DNA from: Humulus lupulus
Taxonomy: Eukaryota > Streptophyta > Magnoliopsida > Rosales > Cannabaceae
Direction: 5' to 3'
DNA: 64,000 bases
Assembly: GCF_963169125.1 (NCBI RefSeq)
Contig: NC_084802.1
Coordinates: 40,756,607 to 40,820,606, forward strand
The notes beneath the pieces were generated by a model. It did not search any database. It was given only the letters and a program-made list of their open reading frames with translations, and had not been told where the DNA came from. This document shows, one piece after another, positions 44,925-56,567 of the stretch. Position numbers and translations under genes: made by a program. Each line of letters begins with the position of its first letter. Position 1 is the first letter of the stretch.

Positions 44925-45705
44925 TTTGTTAATATTTTAGGATTTATGGAAGAATTGTTGAAAAGACCGTCTTTGGCCCCGAAAAGAAGTAAATTGGCGA
45001 AAATCGGACATTAGAGTCGCAATGCTGCAATGAAACAAAGAGCTGAAGGTTATGGGCCCATGAGGGCCGTAGCACAACCTTTTGGAGCCGCGACTCTATT
45101 AGCTGAGTATTAGAGCCGTGGCGTAGGCATAGTAGGGCTGCGACGTTGGTTAATTCAGAGATAAGACAATTTTGAATCGTGGACATGGGTCGCGGCGCAC
45201 ACTTATGGGGTCGCGCCGCCTGAGGCAGTCAATGTGTAGATTAGGGAATTTTAAGCAGGGGCAAAAGTGGAATTTCACGTTTAAAGCACAAAATACTATT
45301 TAAGCAACATTATGACAAATTCTGAGAAAGAACCCTAAGGAGAGACTCAAGGAAACACTCTGTGGAGGCAAAAGCTTGGAGATCAACTAATTTCTAGCAT
45401 TCTTTTTCTTCTTCTTCTTCTTTTACTTTCCCTTGTAGTGATGTTTATATTTATTTTATGGATTTGATTATGTTTAGCATGAACTAATTTCTTATTTAGG
45501 GTGTTAATGAATTCTTCTTGAAACCTTATGATTATCTAATGAAGTTTTTATGAATTCTCTATCAATATTGTGAATTATTTGTCTTGTGTTTAATGCTTGA
45601 TCACCATTTACATGATTTATATGATTTTAACTTGAGATTTGAGAAGTGAAGGATAAATATGTTATAGTCAAATAATCATAAATTTACATTGGACGAGAGT
45701 ACCTA
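44925..45705 (+). repeat. Athila/Tat-type LTR fragment
   Basis: 'attttaggatttatggaagaattgttgaaaagaccg' resembles 'attttgtagggaatttatggcacttttgctcttgaaaag' in the Athila LTRs (47755, 56906). A CpG-rich block follows (45025-45215: 'ggagccgcgactct', 'gggtcgcgccgcc'). Next come a TTC-rich run and 'cttgtagtgatgtttatatttattttatgg', similar in style to the R/U5 part of such LTRs. It is cut at 45705 by a CACTA-like sequence. Coordinates approximate. Confidence 0.4.
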
Positions 45706-45936
45706 CACTACACCAAATACCCCTTTCTATAATACATGATTATAAGCTAATTGGAAAAGTATTATAATAGGTAAGCTAAAAAGTTAGAAAGCGGTAAAGT
45801 AGGAAATTTTAAAATGGAGGGAAACAAGAAAAATGAAAGGCAGGGTACTTTTGGGTAGCCCACTCAATTAATGTAAAAGGCCTTTTTTTAGCAAATGTAA
45901 AAGGCAAAGGCATTTCCAACTAATTTGGGGGTAGTG
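45706..45936. mobile_element. possible small CACTA-type element
   Basis: CACTACACCAAATACCCC begins at 45706, and the complement of CACTACCCCCAAATTAG ends at 45936. That gives CACTA...TAGTG ends with a 13-14 bp imperfect TIR, the form of En/Spm elements. The 3-bp flanks do not match (CTA, ACG), so either one end is coincidental or the insertion is rearranged. Confidence 0.35.
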
Positions 45937-47416
45937 ACGAGAGGAAGAAGAAATAAGCAAGCAGCTGCTCTGTTAGGGTTTCTGCCTCCCTTCTCCACCC
46001 ATCTTTTTTTCTACTTTTGTCTTTCCTCATCCATGCTCTTCACCCCTCTGTTCTTTTCCATTTCGTTTTTTTTTTCTATTAAGATATGGTGTATATTTTT
46101 GTTCTCAACTTTTGTAGTTTTTTTGTGTGATTAGTTTGGGTTTGTCTCTACTAGCCTGTTGTGCATATTTTTGTACAAAAGACAAAGATGTTGATCCTGG
46201 GCTATGTTTTTCTAATGATTTTGTTATGTTGTTGATTTTTTTTTTTGTATCTATATTTTTGCTTCAAATGGTTGACTTTGGCTTACCTTGGGGTAACTTG
46301 TTTTCTTGTTGAATGTTTGCTAGGTATTGAGACTCATCTTGTTTTTTGGATTCAGAGTCATTGGCCCTACTGGAAAGACTAGGGAAGACTAGGGTGAGTC
46401 TTTCCCCATTCGTTGAGTTATTGTGTTTGAATGGACATGAAGATATAGATGTTCCCAGTCTTATCATATTTGTCTTTGACAAAAGGTTTTGCTCTTTATT
46501 TTTAATTGATTTTAGGTTCCTTATCAATTTGTTTGGGATGACTTGGCTGCAATAATCTTATATTTATACAAGTCTTTTGATCCTCTAGTGCTATCGTGAG
46601 TCCCTATAAAATACTTCTTGAGCTATTTTATTTGTTGCTACCTAGATTGCTCTCATTGCTTGTATATTTTAGGGGCTTTCAAAATTTTCAAAGTTTCTTA
46701 TTCCCAGATTTTGTTTCTTAATATTTGAGTTGTTCTTTTTTGGGCAAGTGTTTTTTCTCATTAGTTTTTGTTTTAGTGTGTTTTTGTCTCATCCCCATTA
46801 CACTCAGTTTAGCTCTTCTTTCTATGTCCTGTACTGGTTACATTTGCTGAGTTCATGCAAAAAAAAATTCAAATTTGATGGCTTCAACTATTCTATGAAA
46901 AAGCGTTTGTTTGTTAATCAAAATATCCAAATTGTAATGTTATGCTCTATATTTCTGTTTTTGAAACAAAGGTTTAACTAGTGACTGAAAATATTTTATA
47001 GTATTTGATAAGATTTGAGAGTTTTCATTTTTTAAAGAAGCATGTTGATTGTTTGCCGACGAGGAGAATTTACATATTTATTTTGATGCATAAATTTTAC
47101 ATTTATCACTCTTTATTATTTTCAAATTAATATCTAGTTTTGTATTTTGATTCGTGAAGCAAAACATATAGAGTACTAAATGATAATTTATTTATAGCCA
47201 TGATAATGACAATTGTAAAACAAAGTATAGTTTAAAAAAAATTGTATGATCTGGTACTTTAATCATTATTTGGTTTTAGTTTAATTTATACGAATAAAAA
47301 TATACTTCCTGGATTTCATTTTTTTCCTCTTAAATAATCAACTATTTTGCTATCGATTTCATGTTTTCAGGCTATTAATTATTAAAAGGGTTCTACATAG
47401 ATATAGAGAGTATCAC
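45937..47416. other. intergenic or intron-like DNA, no gene confirmed
   Basis: The first 200 bp is CT-rich with GTTAGGGTTTCTGCC (a telo-box-like AGGGTTT, about 45973), the kind of leader seen in plant housekeeping genes. After it comes T-rich, intron-like sequence with short open stretches (46127-46312, 46346-46555) showing no known domain. Could be a host-gene leader relic; nothing firmer can be said. The last 5 bp (ATCAC, 47412-47416) is the left target copy of the Athila insertion. Confidence 0.35.
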
Positions 47417-49487
47417 TGATAACTCTACAAAATAGAGTTATTTTACCACATTTTTTATGCTAATTGTTGCTTAGTCTTTGAATTTTTAATTGATTTATTA
47501 AGTTTTTAAGTAATTTTGAATTTATTAGGTTTATTTTGATTTTATATATTTTTGTGTGTTTTTATAGTTATTTTGTTGTTAAATGTTGTAGTTATTTATT
47601 TAAATTATTGTGTCTAGTTAGAAGTAAAAAAATGATGTATTATTGAACTTACATGTGAAATATAAATTAAGTTATAACTAATATTTTCAAAGAATTAAAT
47701 TGATTTATTTTATAGTTGAAAATATTTTATTATGATTTATTTTATATTTATTTTGTAGGGAATTTATGGCACTTTTGCTCTTGAAAAGAAGAGAAAAGAA
47801 AAGAAAGGTGGTAGTTTTGAAAGAAAATAACAAGAAAAATGACATTTTTCTTAGGCCCAAGGAGGCTGCCTAGCCGGCCCACTAGAAGCCCCTACCAGGC
47901 CCATGCCTTCAGTCCCCTTCCCAGGCCCACGCCTGCCACCCAGCACCTCCTGAAGTCGTACGGGCCCAAGCCTCTCCTTCACAAGACCAGTTGCCCTCCT
48001 TCAGGCCCGCCTACACCAACAGCCTGCCTTCCTTAAGCCCAGGCCCACGCCTGCTTCTCCTTCCCAGCATCAACCTCCAGTCCCCAGATGCCTCAACGCA
48101 CACCAAACCGCCTCTAGCATCCCTGCCCATCGAAGATCTCTGCAGCAACATGCATCTCACCAGGGCCATTCGGCCCACCACCGAATCCACTCCATTCAGC
48201 ACCCATTCGGCCACCCCAATCTGCCTGGCCCAATTCCCACCAAAAGCCACAACAACCTTCAGATGCCAACACAGCCACCAAAAGGCCAAAAAAAATCATG
48301 TTTTTATTCCCAATGTTTTTTTTTTCTTTTCACTCAGATATCAATTCACTCTTCCCTATTTTTTCTTACCTAAATAAGCATTCCTAATTCATTTTTTACC
48401 CTAGTTTTTCACTAATCTTCCATCCAACCAAACATTTCATCTTTCCAATACCTTTACACTTACTCTATTTATCCCGCCACTTCCCAACACAATTAAATTA
48501 ATCAATTTATTTATTTTAATTTGATTAATTTAATCTCCATATTTTTCCTATAAATAGAGTCTTGTAAGACCATTTTGAGGGCTTTTCTTCATCTTTTCAA
48601 CCTCTTCTACACTTCATATTTTTCTCTCTTCTTTTCACTATTTTCTCTCTACCATTTTCATCTTTTGAAGAGCATGTCAAGTATGTTATGTTGTAATTTT
48701 TATTTCAATCTAGTTATGAGCTTCTAATCTTTTTCAAGATTATTAAGATGATGATGAAGCAAAATGTAACTAGATAGTATTTTTTTATTGTATGTTGATT
48801 TCCCATTTGTGCAACATTGTTTATGGATTTTTCTATCAAAGATATGCATTTTTCATCTATTATTGATTGTTAAAGCATATTACACTTAGTTCTTCATTAT
48901 GCAAAAATATGATATTCTTTGATTAAATGTTTTTCATTAAATTGTTCACATCTAATTCTTAGAGCATAAGTATCATATTTTGCCTAAACATAATCTCTTT
49001 GATTTTTTGTAGTTTCATTAGGTTGTAACACAGCTAATGCTTAGAAATTATATCTTATATAAGTGAAGAAAAATCCTACCTTTTTTAAAGAAACTTGTGC
49101 TTGAATAGAAAATGTATTTTGAAAAAAATATAGTGTGATTTATTTCAACTATATCTAAACTTGGGAATCAATATACTTATAAATATTATTGAACTTGCAT
49201 TTTGTGGATTCTAATATCTTAATAATCGTATTTTACATATCTCATTTGAAAACTATTTTTCTATTTAATCTTAAATCTTTTTATTACTTGTCTTTTATTT
49301 TTCTAAAACAAAATATCATCAAATATTTGGAACTAGGTTAGAATCTTCTTGCTTTGTTTGAAATAGTTTCTTTTGATGTTAGTTGACTCCCATGGGTTCG
49401 ACCTCGTACTTACATGAACATTATATTGTGAAACTATTCGTGAACTTGCGAGCATAAATATTAAAACACCCTCTTTTGGGTTCAACA
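47417..49487 (+). repeat. Athila 5' LTR
   Basis: 2071 bp, from TGATAACTCTACAAAATAG to TTTTGGGTTCAACA. A TATA box (CCTATAAATAGAG, about 48549-48561) lies in its second half. A GC-rich island of about 445 bp (47850-48295) with many 'ggcccacgcctgcc'-like blocks interrupts an otherwise AT-rich LTR and is present in the 3' LTR too. Confidence 0.97.
48549..48561 (+). promoter_or_regulatory. TATA box of Athila 5' LTR
   Basis: CCTATAAATAGAG in the position expected for the element promoter, conserved in the 3' LTR at about 57699-57711. CT-rich sequence follows, typical of the start of R. Confidence 0.65.
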
Positions 49488-49513
49488 AGTTTTTGACGTC
49501 GTTGCCGAGGAGT
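49488..49513 (+). promoter_or_regulatory. Athila primer binding site, mutated
   Basis: Immediately after the LTR, TTTTTGACGTCGTTGCCGAGG resembles the Athila site TTTGGCGCCGTTGCCGGGGA (tRNA-Asp type). The differences are G-to-A and C-to-T changes, as expected from deamination of methylated cytosine. Confidence 0.7.
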
Positions 49514-49728
49514 TGCAATAAAGAAACTATCTTTCTACAAGGTAAGTAACATTCTTCTACTAGTTATTTTATTTTTATTTCCACTATCTTCTAAAAAAAA
49601 AGAGTAAAATATATATATATCTATAAAAAAAAATTGAAAAAAAAGAGTAAAAATCGAAAAAGAAAAAAAAGAAAGTTATACATATATTTATTTATATTGT
49701 TATACATTATATTATATATATTTCTTGG

Positions 49729-49993
49729 TAGTTGATGGCATTTAGTGCATCCTACATACTTATTAGTCGAGTGCATTTGTGCCTCCTAACCCTTTTTCTT
49801 TTTCTTTTTATGTTTTTTTTTAGTTGAGTGCATTTGTGCCTCCTACATACTTGATAGTTGAGTGCATTTTTTTCCTCCTAGCTTTTAGTTTTTGTTTATT
49901 ATCTTAGTTGATGGCATTAGTGCCTCCTAAGTTTTATTATTATTATTATCATTATTATTATTAGTGTTAGTTGATGACATTAGTGCCTCCTAA
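49729..49993 (+). repeat. six-copy interspersed repeat in the Athila leader
   Basis: The motif TAGTTGAKKGCATTWGTGCCTCCTA occurs in six related copies starting at 49729, 49764, 49821, 49855, 49905 and 49968. The first pair are joined by CATACTTAT and the third and fourth by a similar CATACTTGA. Spacers are T-rich and vary from 10 to 40 bp. The array lies between the primer site and gag, where packaging or translation signals are expected. Confidence 0.85.
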
Positions 49994-49999
49994 TTTTTA

Positions 50000-50415
50000 T
50001 ATAACTATTTACTATTGCTATTGTCATTTTTTTTCTTAATTATCGAATTTAGTTAATTGTAATTTTATTGTTTAAGAAAATACTTGAAAAAAAAAACTAA
50101 AAAAACAAAGCTTGTTCTTTCAACATAAGCAATTTTTGCTTAAAGGAAATTTGGCAAAGTTCTCATCCACGCTTATTAATTAACCTCGGGGAGTTGTTAT
50201 TAAGTAGTGAGTAAGTGGAATCAAATAGGCCTGGGAACAAGTTAAACCAAAAAAAAAAAAATCATAAAAATCATAACAAAAAAAAATATATATAAATATT
50301 ATAATCTCTTCTTGTTATAAGTATGCTCTGTGGTTGCGGTTCTAATTGATCTTCCACATTATAAATTTGTTTTCTTGTGATTGTTTGTGTTACTTGGTGA
50401 AATTTGTGACATTGT
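50000..50415 (+). other. Athila leader, rest
   Basis: A-rich sequence without long frames up to the gag ATG. It includes A11 runs near 50250. Nothing else recognised. Confidence 0.5.
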
Positions 50416-51585
50416 ATGCATCATTGGCAACGTAATTCAAAAAATCGTTTGGTGAAAAAATTAGTGTCTTTACGTGAAATTGAAAGTGTTTTTGAAAGTT
50501 TAAGCATAATGGAACAAGAACCTAATGTTGTGCAAGAAATAACTCTTCTTGAATACTTTTCACCTATTTCATCTAATGCTCCATCATGCTTTGTTTTGCC
50601 CAGTACTAATGCCACTCATTTTGAACTTAAACCATCAATCATTCAATTGTTACCATTATTTTATGGTTTAGAAAGAGAGGATCCATACATGCATGTAAAA
50701 GACTTTTTGGAAATTTTCTCAACCTTTCGTTTTCAAAAAATTTCAGATGAGTCGGTTAAACTTAGGTTGTTTCCTTTTTCTTTAAAAGATAGAGCCAAAG
50801 CTTGGTTAAACTCACTTCCAACTGGAACCATCATTACTTGGGATCAACTTTTTAATAAATTCCTTGCTAAATTTTTCCCCATGTCCAAAACTGATAATTT
50901 AAGAAGAGAAATCTCCGAATTTTATCAAAAAGATAATGAAGAATTTTATGAATGTTGGGAAAGATTTAAAGATTTATTATTAAAATGTCCCCACCATGTT
51001 TTTGAAAAATGGAGACTTGTAAAATATTTTTATGATGGTTTAACCCCTTAAAACTGACAAATGATTCAATCTATGCATACCGGAAAATTTTTAAAATTGC
51101 AAGGGCAAGAGGCTTGGGACGCTCTTGAAGAATTGTCTGTTAATTCACAACAATGGAATTATTCTGAGCCCAGGTCTAGAGCCAACCCTGCACCAAAAAG
51201 AGAAGGAAAATATGAAATAAAAGAAGAAAGTGATTTAAGAACATCATTTGAAAAATTAGCAAGAAAAGTAGAAGCCTTAGTAATAAGTCAATCTATGAAT
51301 TCTCATGTGCAACCTAAAAAAGATGTTTGTTCTTTATGTGCTAGTTCATGTCATAATGCTCAATCATGTCCTTCTTTTATTGAAACATTTTCTGAACAGG
51401 CTAATGCTTTACATTCATATGGAAAACCTTCTTCTGATAGCCCATTTTCCAACACATACAATCCAAATTGGAGAAACCATCCTAATTTTTCATGGAGACA
51501 AAACCAACCACAAATGAATCAAGGAAACCAATTCAACATGCCCAACCAAGTCAACCTTACCCTCCACAAAGAAAACCTTCCTTAG
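50416..51585 (+). pseudogene. Athila gag
   Basis: One frame from the ATG at 50416 to 51585. The capsid domain (Retrotrans_gag) includes PLFYGLEREDPYMHVKDFLE, FPFSLKDRAKAWLNSLP, WDQLFNKFLAKFFP and ISEFYQKDNEEFYECWERFK. The frame meets TAA at 51049-51051 and TGA at 51055-51057, then continues (IQSMHTGKFLKLQGQEAWDA). A zinc-knuckle-like CSLCASSCHNAQSC follows at about 51334. The frame is lost to a shift near 51540; the remaining gag text is in the frame of 51492-52028. The ATG used is the first in frame and gives a normal N-terminus. Confidence 0.9.
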
Positions 51586-52028
51586 AAGACACCTTACAAC
51601 AATTAATGCAATCCACCCAACAAATCTTACAAAATCAGTCTCAATCCATTGCCAAACTTGAGACACAATTGGGTCAACTTGCTAATGCTGTAACCGAGAG
51701 AGAAAAAGGAAGATTTCCTAGCCAACCTATCCCAAATCCTAAAGGCCAATATGAAATAGGAGCTCCTAGTCATAAAGAAGAAGCTAAGTCTATTTCAACT
51801 CTTAGGTTCGGAAAACAAATTGTCAAACCTGATTACATATCTCAAGTTGGAAAAGACCAAAGCCAACGTCAAAGTTCCAACACAAATGACCTTTCAAAAG
51901 ATGATGCTCAAATCCTTCCTTCCATCCCAAAAGCTCCTTTTCTACAAAGATTAATTCCACTCAAGAAAGGCAACCAATATAGTGACATCTTAGAAGTTTT
52001 CAAACAAGCATCAACATTCCTTTCTTAG
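51540..52028 (+). pseudogene. Athila gag C-terminal region after a frameshift
   Basis: The frame of 51492-52028 continues the gag text: KPSLEDTLQQLMQSTQQILQ, KLETQLGQLANAVTEREKG (an amphipathic, coiled-coil-like segment), LPSQPIPNPKG-like linker and PKAPFLQRLIPLKKGNQYSD with EVFKQ, which normally leads to the protease. It stops at 52026-52028; another shift moves reading to the protease frame. Confidence 0.85.
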
Positions 52029-53164
52029 ATGCCATTAAACAAATTCCTGCCTATTCTAAATTCTTAAAAGACCTTTGCACTGTTAACAGAAACACAAATG
52101 TTCCAAAAAAGGAATTTTTAACTGAACAAGGTAGCTCCATAATTCAATATAAAAGCCTTGTGAAATATAAAGATCCCGGTTGTCCAACAATTTCATGCAT
52201 CATTGGCGATCATTTTATTAACAAAGCTTTACTTGATTTAGGAGCTAGTGTGAATTTACTGCCTTATTCTGTGTATAAGCAACTTGGTCTAGGAGAATTA
52301 AAACCAACTTCTATAACACTTCAATTAGCCGATCGTTTAGTGAAAATCCCTAGAGGTATTGTAGAAGATGTTTTAATTAAAGTGGATAAATTCTATTTCC
52401 CTGTAGACTTTATTGTTCTTGACACTCAACCTGTTGAAAATTCTCATGCTTAAATACCCATCATTCTGGGTAGACCATTTTTAGCTACATCTAATGCAAT
52501 TATCAACTGTTGTAATGGTGTATTGAAATTATCTTTTGGAAACATGACTGTTGAATTAAATGTTTTTAATGTTGCTAAATCTGTTGAGTGTGAGGAAGTG
52601 CATGGAGTTAACATGATAGAGAGTATGTGTGAAGATGATGGAAATGACTTACTTGATTTTTGTGAAAAATACTTTGGTATGAATTTGCATATTGATGATT
52701 TTAATGATGATGTGAATTCTTTGTTAGAGTCTATACCCTTAAATGAAACCAAAGTTGAACCCTTTTCACCCTTAGATCATGTTCAATCAATTTCCGAGTC
52801 TCCAAAGTTAGACCTTAAACCTTTGCCAGAAAATTTAAAATATGCTTTTTTAGGAGAGTCTGAAACCTTACCTGTTATCATAGCATCTGCTTTAGATAAA
52901 GAACAAGAAGATAAATTGTTAAATTTCCTGAGAAAACATAAGGAAGCCATAGGTTGGACTATTGGAGACATCAAGGGAATTAGCCCATCCATATGCATGC
53001 ATATAATCCATCTAGAAGAAAATGCTAAAACCTCTCGGGAATGTCAAAGAAGGTTAAATCCAAATATGAAAGAGGTCGTTAGGGAAGAAGTACTTAAACT
53101 GTTAGATGTAGGTATCATTTACCCTATTTCTGATAGTCAATGGGGGTTAGTCCAGTCCAAGTAG
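52029..53164 (+). pseudogene. Athila protease and RT lead-in
   Basis: The protease frame starts before 52160 (LTEQGSSIIQYKSLVKYKDP) and has CPTISCIIGDHFINKALLDL followed by GASVNLLPYSVYKQLGLG. Athila proteases have this DLGAS form of the catalytic DSG/DTG motif. A TAA at 52451-52453 interrupts before IPIILGRPFLAT. The frame then runs on through a long acidic linker into the RT start (PEDQ-like DKEQEDKLLNFLRKHKEAIG, WTIGDIKGISPSICMHII). It ends at 53164 because two extra G in a GGGGG run at about 53147-53151 shift the frame just after SDSQW. Confidence 0.88.
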
Positions 53165-54420
53165 TGCCTAAAAAGTCTGGGATCACAGTTATTGAAAATG
53201 AGAAAAATGAATTAATCCTTACTCGAGTACAAACGGGGTGGAGAGTGTGTATAGACTATAGAAAGATAAATAATGTTACTAGAAAAGACCACTTTCCTTT
53301 ACCCTTTATTGATCAAATGCTTGAATGTTTAGCTGGCCATGCATATTATTGTTTTTTTGATGGCTATTCGGGATATAACCAAATCCCCATTGCCCCTGAA
53401 GATCAAGAAAAGACTACCTTCACTTGCCCTTTTGGAACCTTTGCATATCGTCGCATGCCTTTTGGTCTTTGTAATGCTCCTGCAACTTTTCAAAGATGTA
53501 TGATTGAAATATTTTCTGATATGGTTGAAAGAAATCTTGAAGTGTTTATGGATGATTTTTCTATGTTTGGAAATTCTTTTAATGACTATTTGCACCATCT
53601 TTCTCTTGTTTTAATTCGTTGCAAAGAAAAGAATTTAGTTCTTAATTGGGAAAAATGTCATTTTATGGTTAAAAAGGGAATTGTTTTAGGTCATGTAATC
53701 TCATCTGAGGGAATAGAAGTTGATAAAGCAAAAGTTGACCTTATTTCAAAACTTCGCCCACCTAAAACAATAAAAGAAATTAGATCATTCTTAGGCCATG
53801 CCGGTTTTTATAGAAGATTCATAAAAGACTTTAGCAAAATTTCACGCCCATTATGTCATTTGCTGGGAAAAGAAAATGCTTTTGTCTTTGATAATGATTG
53901 TCATGTTGCCTTTGAAAGATTGAAATCCCTTTTGACTAGTGCACCTATTATTCGCCCTCCTGATTGGAATATTCCTTTTGAAATAATGTGTGATGCTTCT
54001 GATTATGCTATTGGTGCTGTTCTAGGACAAAGAATTAACAAGTTACCTCATGTAATCTACTATGCTAGCAAAACTTTGAATGATGCTCAATTAAATTATT
54101 CTACAACTGAAAAAGAATTGCTTGCTGTTGTGTTTGCATTGGAGAAATTTAGGTCTTATTTGTTAGGATCTAAAATAATTGTCTATTTTGATCATGCTGC
54201 ATTGAAATATCTCTTGTCGAAAAAAGATGCTAAATCTCGCTTAATTCGTTGGATCTTGCTTTTACAAGAATTTGATTTAGAGATACGATATAAAAAAGGT
54301 TCTGAAAATGTTGTTGCTGATAATTTGTCTAGAATTGTTGTTGAGACTAATAATGACTCCACCACTATAACTGAAACTTTTCCTGATGAACAACTCATGC
54401 ATATATCTTCTTTGCCTTGA
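53140..54420 (+). pseudogene. Athila reverse transcriptase and RNase H
   Basis: 426 codons. [71 protein letters not shown], and the catalytic site read as [10 protein letters not shown] (DD intact). RNase [52 protein letters not shown] and [10 protein letters not shown]; the usual second RH acid (TDH) is FDH here with D retained. It ends at TGA 54418-54420, where the family has Trp (LPWYADI), a single G-to-A change. No other lesion in 1.28 kb. Confidence 0.93.
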
Positions 54421-55713
54421 TATGCTGACATTGTGAATTATTTGGTCACTGGTGAAATTCCTTCTCATTGGTCTAAGCATGACAAATCTAAATTTTATTC
54501 TGAAGTGAAAAATTTCATGTGGGATGATCCTTATTTGTTTAAATATTGCCCTGATCAAATAATAAGGAGATGCATTCCAAATTGTGATCAAACTAAAATC
54601 ATATCTTTTTGTCATGATCATGCATGTGGTGGACATTTTAGTGGTAAGAAAACTGCTTTGAAAATTTTACAATGTGGATTTTATTGGCCTACTATTTTTC
54701 ATGACACTTATGTTTATTGCAAATCTTGCGAACGTTGTCAAAAGTTAGGAAGTGTTACTAGAAGAAACATGATGCCTTTGAATCCTATCCTTATTGTTGA
54801 AATATTTGATGTTTGGGGCATTGATTTTATGGGTCCATTTCCTAACTCTTTTGGTAACTTGTACTTTCTTGTTGGTGTTGATTATGTGTCTAAATGGGTT
54901 GAAGTTGTTGCATGCCACACAAATGACCATAAAGTTGTGCTTAAGTTTTTGAAAGAAAATATTTTCTCCCGTTTTGGCTTACCACGTGCTATCATTAGTG
55001 ATAACGGTACACACTTTTGTAATAGATCTTTTGAGCATTTAATGAAACAATATGGTATTACACATAAAGTCACTACACCTTATCACCCACAAACTAGTGG
55101 TCAAGTTGAAATATCAAATAGGGAAATTAAGCACATCTTAGAGAAAACTGTCAATCCAACTAGGAAAGATTGGTCCTTAAGACTCATTGATGCATTATGG
55201 GCATATCGAACTGCATACAAAACACCCATTGGAATGTCTTCCTATAGACTTGTGTATGGAAAGGCATGTCACTTACCCGTTGAGCTAGAACATAGAGCTT
55301 ATTGGGCAATTAAGCAATTGAATTTTTCCTTAGACAAAGCGGGTGAGAGAAGAAAGCTTCAATTAAATGAGTTAGAAGAGCTTAGGCATGATGCATATGA
55401 CTATTCCAAAAAATATAAGGATCGAATGAAAATTTACCATGACAAAAACATTTTGCGAAAAGATTTCTCTCCCGGTCAAAAAGTCCTTTTATACAATTCT
55501 CGTTTGCATCTCTTCTCGGGGAAGTTACACTCTAGGTGGGTAGGTCCATACATTGTTCGCACTGTTTTTCCACATGGAGCCATTGAAATTGAAAATCCTA
55601 ATAATGGTAATGTATTAAAAGTGAATGGACAAAAATTGAAACCATTTTTAGAATTGAAAACTGCTAAAGTGGATGAAATCCTTCTTGAGGATCCTATTTA
55701 CCATGGTCCTTGA
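54421..55713 (+). pseudogene. Athila integrase
   Basis: In frame with RT-RH across the stop at 54420. It contains the HHCC finger ([16 protein letters not shown] ... [11 protein letters not shown]), the core with [11 protein letters not shown] (first Asp), [11 protein letters not shown] (second Asp) and [15 protein letters not shown] (catalytic Glu), and the C-terminal DNA-binding part ([43 protein letters not shown]). It is complete to a natural-looking stop at 55711-55713. All catalytic residues are present, so only the upstream stop prevents it being made as part of the polyprotein. Confidence 0.93.
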
Positions 55714-56567
55714 TCGCTCTCATCAATTATTGGTAAATGTGTGTTTTATTTATGTTTTAGGTTAACTTCTTGTTTTGATTTTTGTTGCACTCTTGACAAT
55801 GCTTCATGATGAGGTACAACCATTCTAAACTCTAAACTCTTTCACGCTTCAATTTATATTTGTATTTTGATACATTGAGGACAATGCATAAATTAAGTTT
55901 GGGGGTAGTGGGTTTATATGGTTACTTCTTTCATGTGTTTGAAAATGGTAGAATTTCTTTTTTAAAAAAAACAAAAAATAAAAAATTGGATGGTAGAATA
56001 TCTATTTTATGTATTAATTATAAAAAAAACAAAAGAAAAATATTTTTATATGTTTAATATTATCTTTCTAGTAATATATATATATAGTTTTATGCTTTTA
56101 TACTTTATTTTCTATAAAAAAAAATAAAAAATAAAAACCCTTTTGGTGATATCCGTTTTTCCTATGATAATACCCTTGATTGAGTTTGATTTTAGTTTAA
56201 AAAATATATGAATCTTTCTTAAGCTTTGTGTTTAATTCTTGGGTCAATTTTGCTAAAAAAAAAATGAAATTTTGAAAAAAAAATTATTCATCATAATATG
56301 TGAAATAAATAGTTTATTACAACAATTTTTCCAAAATTCACATAATAAATTGATAAATAGTTTTGGACTTCTAATTTAAAATATATTTTCAAAGCAAGAT
56401 TGACTATGGAATTAATTACATAAGGTTAATTTTAATTCATATTTTTTTATAAATTATTTTCAATGTGCAATCTTTGAGGACATTTTTGATATCACCAAAT
56501 AAAAAAAAGTGTGTGTTTTTAATTTTTCTTTTGCTCGAGGACTAGCACAATATTAAGTTTGGAGGTG
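55714..56567 (+). other. Athila 3' untranslated region; two polypurine-like motifs, no env
   Basis: 854 bp, AT-rich, without a credible ORF. AATTAAGTTTGGGGGTAGTGG at about 55891 and ATTAAGTTTGGAGGTG at 56552-56567 are similar purine-rich motifs; the second abuts the 3' LTR and is the functional polypurine tract. The first may be a duplicate or an internal second tract. Many Athila copies carry an env-like gene here; this one does not. Confidence 0.8.

Noticed and set aside
44944..45186. Minus-strand 80-codon ORF
   Set aside because: Falls in an LTR-like fragment and has no domain or start context.
45925..46555. Host gene with telo-box leader
   Set aside because: The leader looks gene-like but the following short frames are T-rich with no domain or convincing splice structure, so no gene was called.
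49729..49993. CRISPR-like array
   Set aside because: Repeats are imperfect with variable low-complexity spacers, and they lie inside a plant retrotransposon leader.
55714..56567. env-like gene of Athila
   Set aside because: No open frame longer than about 65 codons, no signal peptide or membrane segment, and AT-rich 3' UTR composition.
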